Shown one piece after another: positions 1 through 8,777 of a stretch of DNA of 53,826 nucleotides; positions within the stretch are counted from its first letter, which is position 1, and the number at the start of each line of letters is the position of its first letter. The DNA is taken from contig JACSRE010000231.1 in assembly GCA_014879945.1 (NCBI GenBank), positions 1 to 53,826 of the forward strand. Direction: 5' to 3'. The notes beneath the pieces were generated by a model. It did no database searches. It worked only from the letters and a program-made list of their open reading frames with translations, and was not told where the DNA came from. The DNA is from Myxococcus sp. (GTDB lineage Bacteria; Myxococcota; Myxococcia; Myxococcales; Myxococcaceae). The position numbers and the translations under genes were made by a program.

Positions 1-797
1 ACCTTGCGTTGCGCGACGAGGACGCCCTCGCGGGCGGCCGAGTCGCCGACCCCCTCCACCAGCAGCTCGAGTTCGGCCTGAATCGTCGTCAGTGGTGTGC
101 GGAGCTCATGAGCGGCGTTGGCGGCGAAGCGCTGCGCCTGCGCGAGCGCGCGCTCGACGCGCACGATGAGCTGCACGATGGTCGTGCGCAGCGCATCCAC
201 CTCGGCGATGTGCTCCTCGTCACCGAGACTTGCCTGCGTCAGCGCGTCCACGTCGAGCTGCGCGATGCGCTCCCGAAGCCTCGTCAACGGGGCCACGAGG
301 CGTCGGGAGACCGGCCGGCTGGCGGCCAAGGCGAGCCCGGCGGCCAACAGGGCAGCGAGGAAGGCGGAGCCAGCGAGCAGTGGCATCGGCTGCGAATGCG
401 CGCCTCCGACGACAGCAAAGTGCCCGCTCGAGGACGACGCACGACACACACGCAGGTCCCTCGCGCCGAGGGTGGCGCAGCCAGGTGAAGCCGGCAGCTC
501 GGCAAGGCGCTCGCCCGCGACGAAGGCGCCGTCCTGGTCGTAGACGGCAAGGAGCATTCCCGTGTGCCCCAACTCCTCCGCTTCGTCGTGTTGGACGCGG
601 CGGACGGCTTCGAGGTCGTCGCCCTCCTTCGCAAGCTCCTCGGCGAAAGTGACCGCCGCCTCTTCCAGCCGACGGTCTTCGGCGCGCTGAAGGACGAGAC
701 TCGCCACGATGGTTGTCGTCAGGGCGACCAGCAGCGCCGCTGCCGAAGCGGCAAGTGCAGCCCCGAAGGCGACTCGCTGTACGATGCTAGCGGCCAT
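1..797 (-). CDS. sensor histidine kinase, C-terminus cut by the window edge
   Basis: This is the sensor partner of the adjacent response regulator. Only the first 265 codons lie in the window. Visible parts are TM1 (about residues 10-36), a short extracytoplasmic segment, TM2 (about 139-159), a HAMP-like linker (about 160-215) and the start of a HisKA dimerization domain with the H-box AANAAHELRTPL, phospho-accepting His230. The ATP-binding domain lies beyond base 1. The chosen ATG overlaps the regulator's stop by 11 bp and is preceded by GGAAGAAGG. As the last gene of the efflux operon it probably senses periplasmic metal, but the ligand cannot be read from the sequence. Confidence 0.88.
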   Translation of the reverse strand, partial: MAASIVQRVAFGAALAASAAALLVALTTTIVASLVLQRAEDRRLEEAAVTFAEELAKEGDDLEAVRRVQHDEAEELGHTGMLLAVYDQDGAFVAGERLAELPASPGCATLGARDLRVCRASSSSGHFAVVGGAHSQPMPLLAGSAFLAALLAAGLALAASRPVSRRLVAPLTRLRERIAQLDVDALTQASLGDEEHIAEVDALRTTIVQLIVRVERALAQAQRFAANAAHELRTPLTTIQAELELLVEGVGDSAAREGVLVAQRK

Positions 798-1458
798 GTC
801 GGCCTTCTTCCGCGAGCGCATACCCCTCACCTCGAAGGGTTCGAATCAGCTCCGCGCCCAACTTTCGGCGAAGCCTGCCGACGAGCACCTCGAGGCTGCT
901 CGCGGCCGTCTCGCTTGCCTCTCCCCAGACGCTCTCGAGCAGGTCGGAGCGAGAGACCACGCGACCCGAGCGTCGAACGAGGACCTCGAGAATCGACCAC
1001 TCCCTCGAGGTGATGGCGATGGGTTGTCCAGCGCGGGTCGCGTGGCGACCTGCGAAGTCGAGCCGCACGTCATCTCGCTCGTACGTGAGTCCGCGTGGCA
1101 ACGCACCTCGTCGGCCAAGGGCGCGGACCCGGGCCCGGAGCTCTGCGACCGCGAACGGCTTTGCGAGAAAGTCATCGGCCCCCGCGTCGAGCCCTTCGAC
1201 CCGGAGGGCGACCTGCGAGAGCGCGGTGAGCAACAGGATGGGAATCGAAGCCCCCTCCGCGCGAAGTTCCCGGCAGAGCTCGAGACCAAAACCGTCGGCG
1301 AGGCGGAGGTCGAGCACCAGCAGGTCGATGCCCTCGGAGACGCGCTGCCGCGCAGCCTGGAGGTCCTCTGCGGTGGTGACGGCGTGACCATCAGCCCGCA
1401 GCGCCCGCGCGACGACGCTCCGCACTTCGGCCTCATCGTCAACGACCAGCACCCGCAT
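787..1458 (-). CDS. OmpR-family response regulator
   Basis: A two-domain transcriptional regulator of 223 residues. The receiver domain (1-115) has the acidic pocket Asp7/Asp8, phospho-acceptor Asp50 in LVLDLRL, Thr78 and Lys100 in FLAKPF. The C-terminal winged-helix domain (about 125-215) has the typical ITSREWSILEVL and RTLRGEGYAL segments. It lies between a PepSY-like small protein and its cognate kinase, downstream of an RND efflux set, as in CopR/CzcR-type metal regulators. It probably controls this operon. No direct-repeat operator was identified with confidence in the intergenic region upstream of 7571. Confidence 0.93.
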   Translation of the reverse strand: MRVLVVDDEAEVRSVVARALRADGHAVTTAEDLQAARQRVSEGIDLLVLDLRLADGFGLELCRELRAEGASIPILLLTALSQVALRVEGLDAGADDFLAKPFAVAELRARVRALGRRGALPRGLTYERDDVRLDFAGRHATRAGQPIAITSREWSILEVLVRRSGRVVSRSDLLESVWGEASETAASSLEVLVGRLRRKLGAELIRTLRGEGYALAEEGRHGR

Positions 1459-1478
1459 CGGCTTTCCTCGTGTGCCCG

Positions 1479-1961
1479 TTAGCGCGCGGGGCCATTCCCG
1501 GCGTCGGGCACTGCACCGCGCTCGTCATAGACGATTTCGCGCAGTCCCCTGGCCGTTCGAACCTGAACTTCGTAGCTCGTCTTGCCGTCCCTGGTGAGGC
1601 GCTCGACCCCCATCACCGTGGCTTTGCTGAAGCGGGACGACCGGTGCGCCTCTTTGACAGGCGCCGGAAGTTCCTCGAAGCGGAGCTGCTCTTCCTCGGC
1701 GAGGATGACACCCTGTGACGAAACTTCGACGCTGAGTCGCCTCGTCTTGTCTCCCTCCTTGATCTCGAACTCGGCCTCGTACTGCACAGCAGCGCCGCGC
1801 CGCTCGCGCTCGAACACGCAGCTCGCCGCGTCGGGGTAGGCCTTGCTCACGGCAGCGCGTACGGCGTCTGGCACCTCGCTGTTCGCAAGTTTGTCTGCGG
1901 CGCGGCCAGCCAGGCTCCAGAGGCACGCGGTAGTAGCGACGACGACGAGTACAGTCTTCAT
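1479..1961 (-). CDS. PepSY-like small periplasmic protein
   Basis: A 160-residue protein with a signal peptide (about 1-22, ending GRAADK) and two repeated PepSY-like units. Each has the pattern of a helix with AVRAAVSKAYPDA or APVKEAHRSSRF, followed by beta strands ending in YEAEFEI or YEVQVRT. Proteins of this kind are common beside metal-responsive two-component systems and may act as periplasmic accessory or inhibitory sensors. The function is inferred. The start codon overlaps the stop of the upstream RND gene in an ATGA, so the two are translationally coupled. A 20-bp gap separates it from the regulator. Confidence 0.75.
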   Translation of the reverse strand: MKTVLVVVATTACLWSLAGRAADKLANSEVPDAVRAAVSKAYPDAASCVFERERRGAAVQYEAEFEIKEGDKTRRLSVEVSSQGVILAEEEQLRFEELPAPVKEAHRSSRFSKATVMGVERLTRDGKTSYEVQVRTARGLREIVYDERGAVPDAGNGPAR

Positions 1962-4900
1962 GAACGGCTCCTTGATGACGCGGTGTGGTGCTGCGACTCA
2001 TCCATCGAGTCCTCTGTGGGCTCACGCTGCGCGCCGAGCCACCCGTAGAGCGCCGGCGTCACGAGCAACGTGAGAACGGTCGAACTCACCAGCCCCCCAA
2101 GAATGACGACGGCCATCGGGTGCTCAATCTCGTGCCCCGCCTGTTGGCCCCCCAAGGCGACCGGCACCAGGGCGAGGCCCGTCGCCAGCGCCGTCATCAA
2201 GATGGGCGCCAGCCGCTCCCGCGCGCCGCGCACCACCAGTTCTGCGCTGAACGGGAGGCCCTCTTCACGCTCGAGATGACGAAAGTGCGAGACGAGCATG
2301 ATGCCGTTGCGCGCCGCGATGCCAATGACGGCCACGAGCCCAATCAACGTGCCCAGCGAGACGACGCCGGAGGCCGCCGCTGCGACAACGCCCCCTACCA
2401 GCGCAAAGGGGAGGCCGCCGAAGACCATGAGGGCGAGCCGGCCCGAACGGAAGTCGACGAGGAGCACGAAGAAGATCCCGAGCAGCGCCAGAGCCGCGAG
2501 GCTGAAGAGCCGGGTCCGCGCCGCCCGTCGCGCCGCACCCTCGCCGAGAATCTCCGCGTGGTGTCCCGACGGCAGTTGGAGGGCGGCCACGCTGGCCGCG
2601 ACGGCGCCGCTCACGCTCGACAAGTCTGCGTCCGGCGCGAGGTCCACCAGGACGTCGAGCTTCCGGGTCGTCGCGTCGTGGGCGATGGTGTTCGAGACGG
2701 GCACGACGCTCACGTCGGCGACGTCGCCGAGACGCGTAAGGGTGCGTCCGTCGACCGCGATGCCCAGGTCGCGCACGGCGGCGACGTCAGCGCGGCTCGC
2801 GTCGTTTCCCCAGACGACCACGTCGATGGGTTGCAGGCCTCGCACGAACTGCCCCGCAGTTTCGCCGGCGAGCAGGGTCGCCATGCGCGCGCGCACCAGG
2901 CCCGGCTCGATGCCGAAGGCTGCGCAGCGGTCCGCGTCGACGCGAACCTGGAGTTGGGGGACCAACACCTGGGCCTCGGGGTGCGCGTGCGAGACGCCGG
3001 GGACGGCCTCGAGCTCGTGGGAGAGTCGTCCCGCGATGCCACGAAGTGCCTCGAGGTTCTCGCCGCGCAAGCGGACGACGATGGCGCCGCCGCCTCCGCT
3101 CAGCACCTCTCGCATGCGCTCCTGCAGGTACGTCTGCACGTCACGGAAGACGCCCGGGTAGCCGTCCACGATGTCTCGCACGCGCTGTGACGTCACCGCG
3201 AGGTCTGCGCTCGGGTCGACACTGATCCACAGTTCCGCGAAGTTGGGGCCCACCACCTCGTCGGCCACCTCGGCACGACCGATGTGGGCTCCGAAGTTTC
3301 TGACGCCGGGAACGGTGAGCAACTCTGCGCGCGCGAGGTTCGCCGTTCGCGCCACGGCCTCCAGCGAGGTCCCTGGCCGCGCCACCCAGTGCATCAGGAA
3401 GTCGTTCTCTGCGAAGTGCGGGAGGAACTCTTCGCGGAGCGTCGACGCGAGCAGCGCCGTCAGGCCGAGTAGGCCAAGGGAACCGGCGAGCAGGCGTCGT
3501 GGGCGAGACATCGTCCACCGGAGCAACGGCTCGTACGCCCGCACCAGCGTCGTCGCGACAGGCGACTGGTGCTCGGTGCCGCGCGCGCGCCGGAGGAGCA
3601 GCAGCGCGAGCACCGGCGTGATGGTGAGCGCCGTGACGGTGCTCGCGAGGATGGCGAGCCCGTACGACAGGGCCAGTGGCCGGAAGAACTCACCAGCCAC
3701 GCCATCGAGAAAGAGAATGGGGACGAACACCAACAGGACGATGAGGCTCGCGAAGACGATGGCGCTGCGCACTTCCAGCGAAGCGTCGAGCACGACGCGC
3801 ATCGCGGTCTTCAGGCTGGGACGCTCCGGCAACGCGCTGAGCCGGCGATGAATGTTCTCGACGTCGATGATGGCATCGTCGACGACCTCACCGAGCGCAA
3901 TGACCAACCCTGCGATGACCATCGTGTCGATGGTTCTTCCCAGCAGCGTCAGGACGAACGCGGCCGACAGCAGCGACAGCGGAATCGCGAGCACGCTGAT
4001 GAGGGCGGTGCGGGTGTTCCAGAGGAAGAGGAACAGCACGGCGACCACGAAAGCGCAGCCGATGCCCATCGCATGGCCGAGGTTCGTCAGCGCGCGCTCA
4101 ATGAAGCTCGCCGGCCGGAAGATAGTGGCGTCCAGCTCGACGCCAGTCAGACCCGGGCGCAGCCGCGTGAGCGCCGCGTCGATGCCGGCCGTGACGTCGA
4201 GCGTGCTCGAGCCGGGTTGCTTCTCGACGATGAGGAGCAGACCGGTGCCGGTCGTCACCAGCGCATCGCCGATGGGCACGGCCGCGGCCTCGCGCACGTC
4301 TGCGACGTCGCCGATGGTCACCGTCCCACGGCCGAGCGTCGCCAGCGGCACTCGAGCCAACTCCTCTGCGTCGCGCACCATCGCGCTCTGCACGACAGGC
4401 AGGCGCGTCGTCGGCAGGTCGACCAGCCCGCCCGCGCGCGGCGTCACCGCGTCTCGGGCTGCGGTGACGAGGCGACTCAAGTCGACTCCATTGGCGACGA
4501 GCCTGTCGGGGTCGGCCTGCACCTCGATGCGTCGCCGGCGCTCCCCCCAGACGGCGACGTTGGCCACGCCGGGGACGGACATCAACGCCGGGCGCACTCT
4601 CCACCGCGCGAGGTCCGACAGCTCGGTCTGTGACAGCGTTGCCGACCACATCCCAATCTTCAGGATGCGGCTCGTCGAGGACAGCGGCGAGAGCAACACC
4701 GGCGCGCGGGCAGCCGTCGGAAGGCCTGGCGCGGCCCGGGTGACGCGCTCCTGAACCAGCGCTCGCGCCTGCAGGAGGTCGGCGCCGGCGGGGAACAGAA
4801 GCAGAATCGAAGACAGCCCCAGCACCGACTTGCTGCGAATGGCCGTGACGCCAGGCGTTCCCGCGAGTGCCGCCTCGAGCGGCGTCGTGACGAGCGCTTC

Positions 4901-5080
4901 GACCTCCTCACTCGAGAGCCCGGGCGCCTCAGTCTGAACTTCGACGCGCGGCGGGGCGAACTCCGGGAAGGCATCGAAACGCGCGCCCGTCAGGCTGCGC
5001 CCCGCCAGGGCGATGAAGAGAATGGCGAGGCCGACCACGACCCACCGCTGCTGAAGACACCATGCGACGAGCGTGCGCAT
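1958..5080 (-). CDS. CzcA/CusA-like heavy-metal RND efflux pump
   Basis: An inner-membrane proton-driven pump of 1040 residues, the usual length for the heavy-metal RND family. It has TM1 near the N-terminus (about 13-30), a first large periplasmic loop, TM2-6 (about 335-495), a second loop and TM8-12. The acidic TM4 signature reads [15 protein letters not shown]. It differs from both the CzcA (DFGxxVDGAxxxVEN) and CusA (AIGxMVDAAxxxxEN) signatures, so the substrate cannot be assigned by motif. It overlaps the adaptor gene upstream by 1 bp and the PepSY gene downstream by 4 bp. Confidence 0.93.
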   Translation of the reverse strand: MRTLVAWCLQQRWVVVGLAILFIALAGRSLTGARFDAFPEFAPPRVEVQTEAPGLSSEEVEALVTTPLEAALAGTPGVTAIRSKSVLGLSSILLLFPAGADLLQARALVQERVTRAAPGLPTAARAPVLLSPLSSTSRILKIGMWSATLSQTELSDLARWRVRPALMSVPGVANVAVWGERRRRIEVQADPDRLVANGVDLSRLVTAARDAVTPRAGGLVDLPTTRLPVVQSAMVRDAEELARVPLATLGRGTVTIGDVADVREAAAVPIGDALVTTGTGLLLIVEKQPGSSTLDVTAGIDAALTRLRPGLTGVELDATIFRPASFIERALTNLGHAMGIGCAFVVAVLFLFLWNTRTALISVLAIPLSLLSAAFVLTLLGRTIDTMVIAGLVIALGEVVDDAIIDVENIHRRLSALPERPSLKTAMRVVLDASLEVRSAIVFASLIVLLVFVPILFLDGVAGEFFRPLALSYGLAILASTVTALTITPVLALLLLRRARGTEHQSPVATTLVRAYEPLLRWTMSRPRRLLAGSLGLLGLTALLASTLREEFLPHFAENDFLMHWVARPGTSLEAVARTANLARAELLTVPGVRNFGAHIGRAEVADEVVGPNFAELWISVDPSADLAVTSQRVRDIVDGYPGVFRDVQTYLQERMREVLSGGGGAIVVRLRGENLEALRGIAGRLSHELEAVPGVSHAHPEAQVLVPQLQVRVDADRCAAFGIEPGLVRARMATLLAGETAGQFVRGLQPIDVVVWGNDASRADVAAVRDLGIAVDGRTLTRLGDVADVSVVPVSNTIAHDATTRKLDVLVDLAPDADLSSVSGAVAASVAALQLPSGHHAEILGEGAARRAARTRLFSLAALALLGIFFVLLVDFRSGRLALMVFGGLPFALVGGVVAAAASGVVSLGTLIGLVAVIGIAARNGIMLVSHFRHLEREEGLPFSAELVVRGARERLAPILMTALATGLALVPVALGGQQAGHEIEHPMAVVILGGLVSSTVLTLLVTPALYGWLGAQREPTEDSMDESQHHTASSRSRS

Positions 5081-6231
5081 CAGTGCCCCGGAGGAAACTC
5101 GGTGCCGAACAGCTCGACGGCGCCGACAGAGACGATGCAGGAGCCGACCGCGGGCCCGCGCGCCAACACCATGTCATCGCCTGCCCGACGCGCGGGATCC
5201 ACGCGCGCGCGGGCGTAACGGCCGTCTTCGCAACGATAGACCCACGCGCCTCCCCACGCGTCGAGCACCACCGCAGACGCGGGCACAACGAGCGCCGACG
5301 CGATGTCGAGAAGAGGCAGCTCCACCAGGATGCGCTCTCCAGGAGCGAAGCCCGCACTGGCCGGCAGCGAGAGATAGCGGTCGACGGTGCTCCGGTCCGG
5401 CTCGGCAGTCGGGGGCCCGGGGACGAAGCGCGCCTCCTCCGCGCGCGCCCCGCCATTCCGCCGCACGCGCGGAGCGGCAGTGGTGTCGAGGCGCGCGAGG
5501 TCGCCGGAGTACACGGGCACTCTCACCTGGAGGGCGTCCACGCCGACCAACTCGAAGAGCGGTGCGCCTGCGGCGACGGCCTGTCCTTCAGCGACGGCGA
5601 GCAGCCGGATGACGCCCTGCACCGGGGCTCGCACCAGCATCGCCACGTCAGACAGGAGCGGGTCGCGCGAGAGCGTCGTGGCGCGCGCCCTGGCTGCATC
5701 TGCGTCAGCCTGCGCCACGGCTCTCGCCGCGACGGCTTCTTCCAGGGCTCGGGCGCTCCCAGCGCCCTCGTCGATGAGCGCCTGGTTGCGGCTCACGCGC
5801 AGCTCGAGCGCCGCGAGGTTGGCTTCGGCCGCGGCGACCTCTCGCGCGACGCGCGCGCGGGTGTCGCGGTCGGTGGGCGCGATGGCCGTGAGCCGGAGGA
5901 GGCCCGCGCCTCGCTGCACGGCCGCGCCCGGGAGCAACGGCTCGCTGGTGACGAAATGCACCTCGCCCGCCACCGGTGCCGTCACGACGACGGTGCGACC
6001 GGGCGGAACGACGACTTCGCCTCCCACCAGGCGTGTCCGGGGGAGGGGGGCTGAGCGCACGTGGCTCGTCTGGAGCTGGAGCCGTGAGATGGCTTCAGGG
6101 GAGAGGCGCACCGTCGGCAAGTCGCCCTCCGTGACGGGGTGCGAGACCTCTGCGGCTGGAGCGCGGGCCGAGGGTGCCTTCGCCCCACAGGCCGCGAGGA
6201 TGAGCAGGAAGGACGGGACGAATCGAGTCAT
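5080..6231 (-). CDS. RND periplasmic adaptor (membrane fusion) lipoprotein
   Basis: This 383-residue protein should link the inner-membrane pump to the outer-membrane channel. The lipoprotein signal ends LILAAC with Cys15 as the lipidation site. A split lipoyl/barrel-sandwich domain (about 65-105 and 195-225) flanks a long Ala/Arg-rich helical hairpin (about 110-190), followed by a beta-barrel and membrane-proximal domain. No His-rich metal-binding extension is visible. It is the middle gene of the outer-membrane / adaptor / pump set and overlaps both neighbours by 1-4 bp. Confidence 0.9.
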   Translation of the reverse strand: MTRFVPSFLLILAACGAKAPSARAPAAEVSHPVTEGDLPTVRLSPEAISRLQLQTSHVRSAPLPRTRLVGGEVVVPPGRTVVVTAPVAGEVHFVTSEPLLPGAAVQRGAGLLRLTAIAPTDRDTRARVAREVAAAEANLAALELRVSRNQALIDEGAGSARALEEAVAARAVAQADADAARARATTLSRDPLLSDVAMLVRAPVQGVIRLLAVAEGQAVAAGAPLFELVGVDALQVRVPVYSGDLARLDTTAAPRVRRNGGARAEEARFVPGPPTAEPDRSTVDRYLSLPASAGFAPGERILVELPLLDIASALVVPASAVVLDAWGGAWVYRCEDGRYARARVDPARRAGDDMVLARGPAVGSCIVSVGAVELFGTEFPPGH

Positions 6232-7571
6232 CGGTCACCTTGTTCAGCGCCGACGCGTGACGCCACGTCGGTCGCGCTCTGCAGCCGTGCGCCCAGCGCC
6301 CGCTCGAGCTCACAGAGGGCCCGTCTCTGTTCCGCGAGCAACTCGGCGCGTCGAAGCCGGGCTTCCCCGACACGTCGCAGGACATCGAGCACCACGAGGT
6401 ACGGCTGGTCGCCCGTCTCGAAGCCGCGTCGCGCCTGGGCGAGTGCGTCCTCGAGCGCCGGGAGGACCTCGACCTCAAAGCGTCGTCGAGAGCGAGTCGC
6501 CTGCTCGAGGCGTGCAAGCGCGACGGTGACCTCCATGACGACGGTCCGCGCGAGCAGCTCGTGTTGCGCGACCGCCCGCTCGACCTCGGCGTCGGCGCGC
6601 CCGGTACCGCCCTGGTTTTGGTTGAAGAGGGGCAGGTCGAGCCGGCCACCGAGGCGGAGCGCAGGCCCCGCGGGCTGGCTCCACTGCGTCTCGACGAGGG
6701 CACCGAGGTTGACGATGCGGCTGCGCTCCCAGCCCGCGCGAGCCGTCGCCGCAGAAATGGCCAGGGCTGCAGACCGCGCGTCCGGCCGTGCGGCACGGGC
6801 AACGCCGATGAGTGACGTCAACGGCAGCGTCTGAGCAGGAGGGGATGAGAAGCGGGGCTGGGCCGGCACACCCGCGTCGTCCAGCGCGAGCGTCGCGACG
6901 AGCCGCGCCTGGGCCATCACCTTCTCGGTCTCGGCGAGGTCGAGTGCGTCGGCACTCGTCCGGGCGTCGGCCGAGAGGACCCGTTCCTCGAGCGGGCTGA
7001 TGTCACCCACCTTCACCCGCACGGCGGCCAGCCGGGCGACGTCTGCGGCCACCTTTGCCAACTCAGCGCGCACCGTCGCGCGGTCGAACGCGAGTCCCAG
7101 CTCGATGTGGAGCAGGCGGGCATCGCGCACGACGTCGAGCGCCCGCATCAGCACCGCCTCACCAGCCGCGTCTGCCTCTCGTGCAGCGACCTCGGTGCGA
7201 CGTGGCATCTGCCAAAGCGACTCGAGGGGAACCAGGAGCGTCGCCACGGCAGTGATGGGTCCAAATGGAGCCATGAGACTGAGCTGCGGATTGGCGGGGC
7301 GACGTGCTTCATCCAGCGTCGCCATCGCGGCGTCGATTCGCGTCAGCTCCGCGCGAAGCGCTGGGTTGCGGCAGAGCGCGGTGGCGACCACTTCACCTTC
7401 ATCGAGACCGTCATCGAGCGTGACATCTGTGGCGGCACCTGGGGACTGCGGGCAACCGCCAGCCCCCGTTCGCTCGAGGAACTCCCGCCCAATCCACGCG
7501 CGATCTCTGTTGGATGTCGCACAGCCAACGAGCCCCGCACAGCAACTGAGGAGGAGAAGACAACGGGTCAC
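6228..7571 (-). CDS. CzcC/TolC-like outer-membrane efflux lipoprotein
   Basis: An outer-membrane channel of 447 residues and the first gene of the minus-strand efflux operon. The N-terminal signal ends in a lipobox (LVGC, Cys17), typical of CzcC/CusC-like factors. Two repeated helical units (about 55-245 and 255-440) show heptad-like Ala/Leu/Arg patterns and segments such as RRPANPQLSL and LPLFNQNQGG, the usual repeat layout of the family. The stop overlaps the adaptor start in an ATGA. The promoter should lie in 7572-7686. Confidence 0.88.
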   Translation of the reverse strand: MTRCLLLLSCCAGLVGCATSNRDRAWIGREFLERTGAGGCPQSPGAATDVTLDDGLDEGEVVATALCRNPALRAELTRIDAAMATLDEARRPANPQLSLMAPFGPITAVATLLVPLESLWQMPRRTEVAAREADAAGEAVLMRALDVVRDARLLHIELGLAFDRATVRAELAKVAADVARLAAVRVKVGDISPLEERVLSADARTSADALDLAETEKVMAQARLVATLALDDAGVPAQPRFSSPPAQTLPLTSLIGVARAARPDARSAALAISAATARAGWERSRIVNLGALVETQWSQPAGPALRLGGRLDLPLFNQNQGGTGRADAEVERAVAQHELLARTVVMEVTVALARLEQATRSRRRFEVEVLPALEDALAQARRGFETGDQPYLVVLDVLRRVGEARLRRAELLAEQRRALCELERALGARLQSATDVASRVGAEQGDR

Positions 7572-7686
7572 GAAGATGGTGTCTCACGTGATGCCAAACG
7601 CAGCCTGAACGGCATCTGCGGCCCGGAGCCACGCCCGAGCCGTCCCGACTCGGCACCTTGTGGGTCTTTGCGAGACCGAGGCCCTG
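7572..7686. other. divergent intergenic region between the efflux operon and the glycosyltransferase gene
   Basis: This 115-bp region must hold promoters for the minus-strand efflux operon and possibly the plus-strand cassette. An imperfect palindrome at 7635-7653 (CCGAGCCG, 3-bp spacer, CGACTCGG, one mismatched pair) could be an operator or a hairpin. GAGG at 7678-7681 is placed correctly as ribosome-binding site for an ATG at 7687. I see no convincing -35/-10 pair. Confidence 0.4.
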
Positions 7687-8736
7687 ATGACTCAAGCTCA
7701 CCTTCTGCTTGTCTACCGAAACGTCGCAACCCGGAGTTCCCTCGGCAGCGCGATTGGGCTCGGGGTCAACGCGCTCCACTCGGTTCGTGTGCTGCGCCGC
7801 GCTGGCGTCGAAGTGGAGGCGACACCGGCGGCGGAGCCGCTTGAAGTTCACCGGGCGCTCATCGCGCGACCGAGGGTGACTCACTGTGTGCTCGAGGCAC
7901 CCTGGGTCAGCCGCACGCCGATGCTCGAGTTGCTGCAGGCGTTTCCCCACGTGCACTTCCTTGTGCGGAGCCACTCGCAGATCGGCTTCCTCCAAGTCGA
8001 GCCGTCGGCGATTCAACTGCTCCGCGAGCTCTTGGTCCTTCAGGAGAACTTCCTCAACCTCACGGTTGCGGCGAACAGCATCGAGCTGAAGCACTTCTTC
8101 GAGACTGCGTACAACGGCCACACGCTGTACCTCCCGAACCTCTACGATCTCGAACGCGTGCACCGTCGCCGCGGCCGCGAGCACGATCATCGGCTCCTCA
8201 GGATCGGCAGCTTCGGTGCGCTCCGGCTGCTGAAGAACCACACGACGGCGGCCGCGGCGGCGCTCATGCTCGCTCGCAAGCGGGACTGCGACCTCGAGTT
8301 CTCGGTGTCGGTCGAGAACGACACGATGGGTGGCGGCGCGGTGCTCGATGCGCTCCGGAAGATGTTCACCGGGCTCCGCTGGGCGCGGCTCGTCGAGCAC
8401 CCGTGGCAGGACTGGGCGAGCTTCCGGCGAACGGTCGGAGGGATGGACCTCTGCCTCCAGGTCTCGATGACCGAGACGTTCAACGTAACGACAGCCGACG
8501 CGGTCGCGGAGGGAGTACCCTCGGTGGTGAGCCCCACCATCGAGTGGGCGCCCGACTACTGGAAGGCCGACCCCGACCGCCTCGACGATATCGTGCGCAT
8601 CGGAGGGGCGCTGCTCTCGTGCCCAGATGCTGCCGAGGACGGGCTCGCCGCGCTCTCGTGCTTCACCGAAGACGCCGTGCGGCGATGGCTCGAGTACCTG
8701 TCGGGGCCTCCGGGCCGCCACGTCCGCGCCGCGTAG
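7687..8736 (+). CDS. glycosyltransferase-like protein (GT-B fold, GT4-like)
   Basis: A 349-residue cytoplasmic protein. The C-terminal half resembles the nucleotide-sugar half of GT-B glycosyltransferases: a RIGSFGALRLLKNH segment like the start of the second Rossmann domain (about 178-191), and SMTETFNVTTADAVAEGVP (about 259-277), which matches the conserved E-x-F-x3-x3-EA-x2-G-x-P donor-binding motif. The ATG at 7687 is chosen over a GTG 27 nt upstream because of GAGG at 5-nt spacing. It is followed 41 bp later by a tail-fibre-like gene, so it may modify that protein or a surface polysaccharide. The acceptor is unknown. Confidence 0.65.
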   Translation: MTQAHLLLVYRNVATRSSLGSAIGLGVNALHSVRVLRRAGVEVEATPAAEPLEVHRALIARPRVTHCVLEAPWVSRTPMLELLQAFPHVHFLVRSHSQIGFLQVEPSAIQLLRELLVLQENFLNLTVAANSIELKHFFETAYNGHTLYLPNLYDLERVHRRRGREHDHRLLRIGSFGALRLLKNHTTAAAAALMLARKRDCDLEFSVSVENDTMGGGAVLDALRKMFTGLRWARLVEHPWQDWASFRRTVGGMDLCLQVSMTETFNVTTADAVAEGVPSVVSPTIEWAPDYWKADPDRLDDIVRIGGALLSCPDAAEDGLAALSCFTEDAVRRWLEYLSGPPGRHVRAA

Positions 8737-8777
8737 TCCCCAAGGTGGGGCGCATCGGGCTTTGAACTGGCGCGCCC

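Noticed and set aside
7660-7686. Upstream GTG as start of the glycosyltransferase-like gene
   Set aside because: The ATG at 7687 has a GAGG at good spacing; the GTG has none.
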